A stretch of 6,570 bases of DNA, taken from the NCBI GenBank assembly GCA_018812395.1, contig JAHJDS010000430.1, positions 1 to 6,570 on the forward strand, in the 5' to 3' direction. Below are positions 6,226-6,570 of the stretch, one piece after another. Numbering within the stretch: position 1 is the first letter of the stretch; each line of letters begins with the position of its first letter. Made by a program: the position numbers and the translations under genes. Source of the DNA: Pseudomonadota bacterium. GTDB lineage: Bacteria > Desulfobacterota > Desulfarculia > Desulfarculales > JAHJDS01. The notes below the pieces were generated by a model that was given only the letters and a program-made list of their open reading frames with translations, was not told the DNA's origin and searched no databases.

Positions 6226-6570
6226 TCAGGCTCTGGTGGCGTACAGATCGTCCTCGCCCAGGTAGGCTTCAATTACCAGCGGGTTCTGCTGAACTTCCTC
6301 GGGGGTGCCCTCGGCGATGAGGTTGCCGAAGCTGAGCACGCTGATCCGGTCGGAGATGTCCATCACCACGCCCATGTCGTGTTCCACCAGGACGCAGGTG
6401 ATTCGCCAGCGCTCCTCCTGGTTGATGTCGAGAATGAAGCGGGCCATGTCCTCGACCTCCTCGAGGTTGAGGCCGGCCAGTGGTTCGTCCAGGATCAGGA
6501 TCTCGGGTTCGAGGGCCAGGGCCCGTCCCAGTTCGACCCGTTTTTGGAGGCCGTAGGGCAGCATGCCCAC
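6226..6570 (-). CDS. livG: LivG-type ABC transporter ATP-binding protein, C-terminal part (cut by window edge)
   Basis: The last 114 residues of an ABC ATPase; the true start and Walker A lie beyond the window. In order, the fragment shows a signature region LPYGLQKRVELGRAL (4-18), Walker B ILILDEP (24-30, catalytic Glu29), the D-loop AGLN (32-35) and the switch histidine in VLVEHDM (His64). It ends with the LivG-style tail: VLSFGNLIAEGTPEEVQQNPLV followed by AYLG. The LPYGLQ form of the signature in place of LSGGQ, together with AGLN, points to LivG rather than LivF. The codon at 6570-6568 is GTG but lies inside the conserved domain, so it is not the start. This is the first gene in the visible operon; with LivF at the other end it would complete the ATPase pair. 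Confidence 0.92.
   Translation of the reverse strand: MGMLPYGLQKRVELGRALALEPEILILDEPLAGLNLEEVEDMARFILDINQEERWRITCVLVEHDMGVVMDISDRISVLSFGNLIAEGTPEEVQQNPLVIEAYLGEDDLYATRA

Noticed and set aside
5897..6226. Minus-strand ATG overlapping the livG stop (TGATG) that opens a 109-codon frame
   Set aside because: It is out of frame with the acyl-CoA synthetase and its product is Arg/Gly-rich with no recognisable domain. Its ATG overlaps the GGAGG that serves the real start at 6210.

Overview
The window is a GC-rich (by eye 60-65% GC), gene-dense stretch with every supported gene on the minus strand. In the direction of transcription (high to low coordinates) the order is: 3' part of a LivG-type ABC ATPase, a long-chain-type AMP-forming acyl-CoA synthetase, LivH-type permease, LivM-type permease, LivK-type periplasmic binding protein, and the 5' part of a LivF-type ABC ATPase. 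The short gaps (15, 73, 25, 81 and 69 bases), a ribosome binding site before each of the five visible starts and the single orientation indicate one operon, cut at both ends by the window. The export signal peptide on the binding protein implies a Gram-negative cell. An AMP-binding gene lodged inside a liv cluster is an arrangement I associate mainly with Desulfobacterota (former Deltaproteobacteria) and some other proteobacterial degraders of fatty or aromatic acids. That assignment is inference from gene content and style, not proof.

Functionally this is a complete hydrophobic amino acid transporter (HAAT) type ABC importer, one binding protein, two permeases and two ATPases, with a CoA ligase inserted after the first ATPase. 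The simplest reading is import of an organic acid (fatty, dicarboxylic or aromatic) followed by thioesterification on the cytoplasmic side, rather than plain leucine/isoleucine/valine uptake. The binding protein does not show the usual LivJ-like pocket signature by eye.

Region by region: 1-193 LivF start; 194-262 spacer with a 9-bp GC hairpin; 263-1528 binding protein; 1529-1609 spacer with a 7-bp GC hairpin and a locally AT-rich leader; 1610-2875 LivM; 2901-4049 LivH; 4123-6210 acyl-CoA synthetase with an unusual N-terminal membrane segment; 6226-6570 LivG end. No RNA gene, mobile element, CRISPR array or convincing intrinsic terminator was seen, and no plus-strand gene is supported.

The system is a recognisable family, not a new one. 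The points most worth a second look are the predicted membrane anchor on the CoA ligase, apparent extra periplasmic loops in both permeases, and the GC hairpins just after the livM and livK stop codons.
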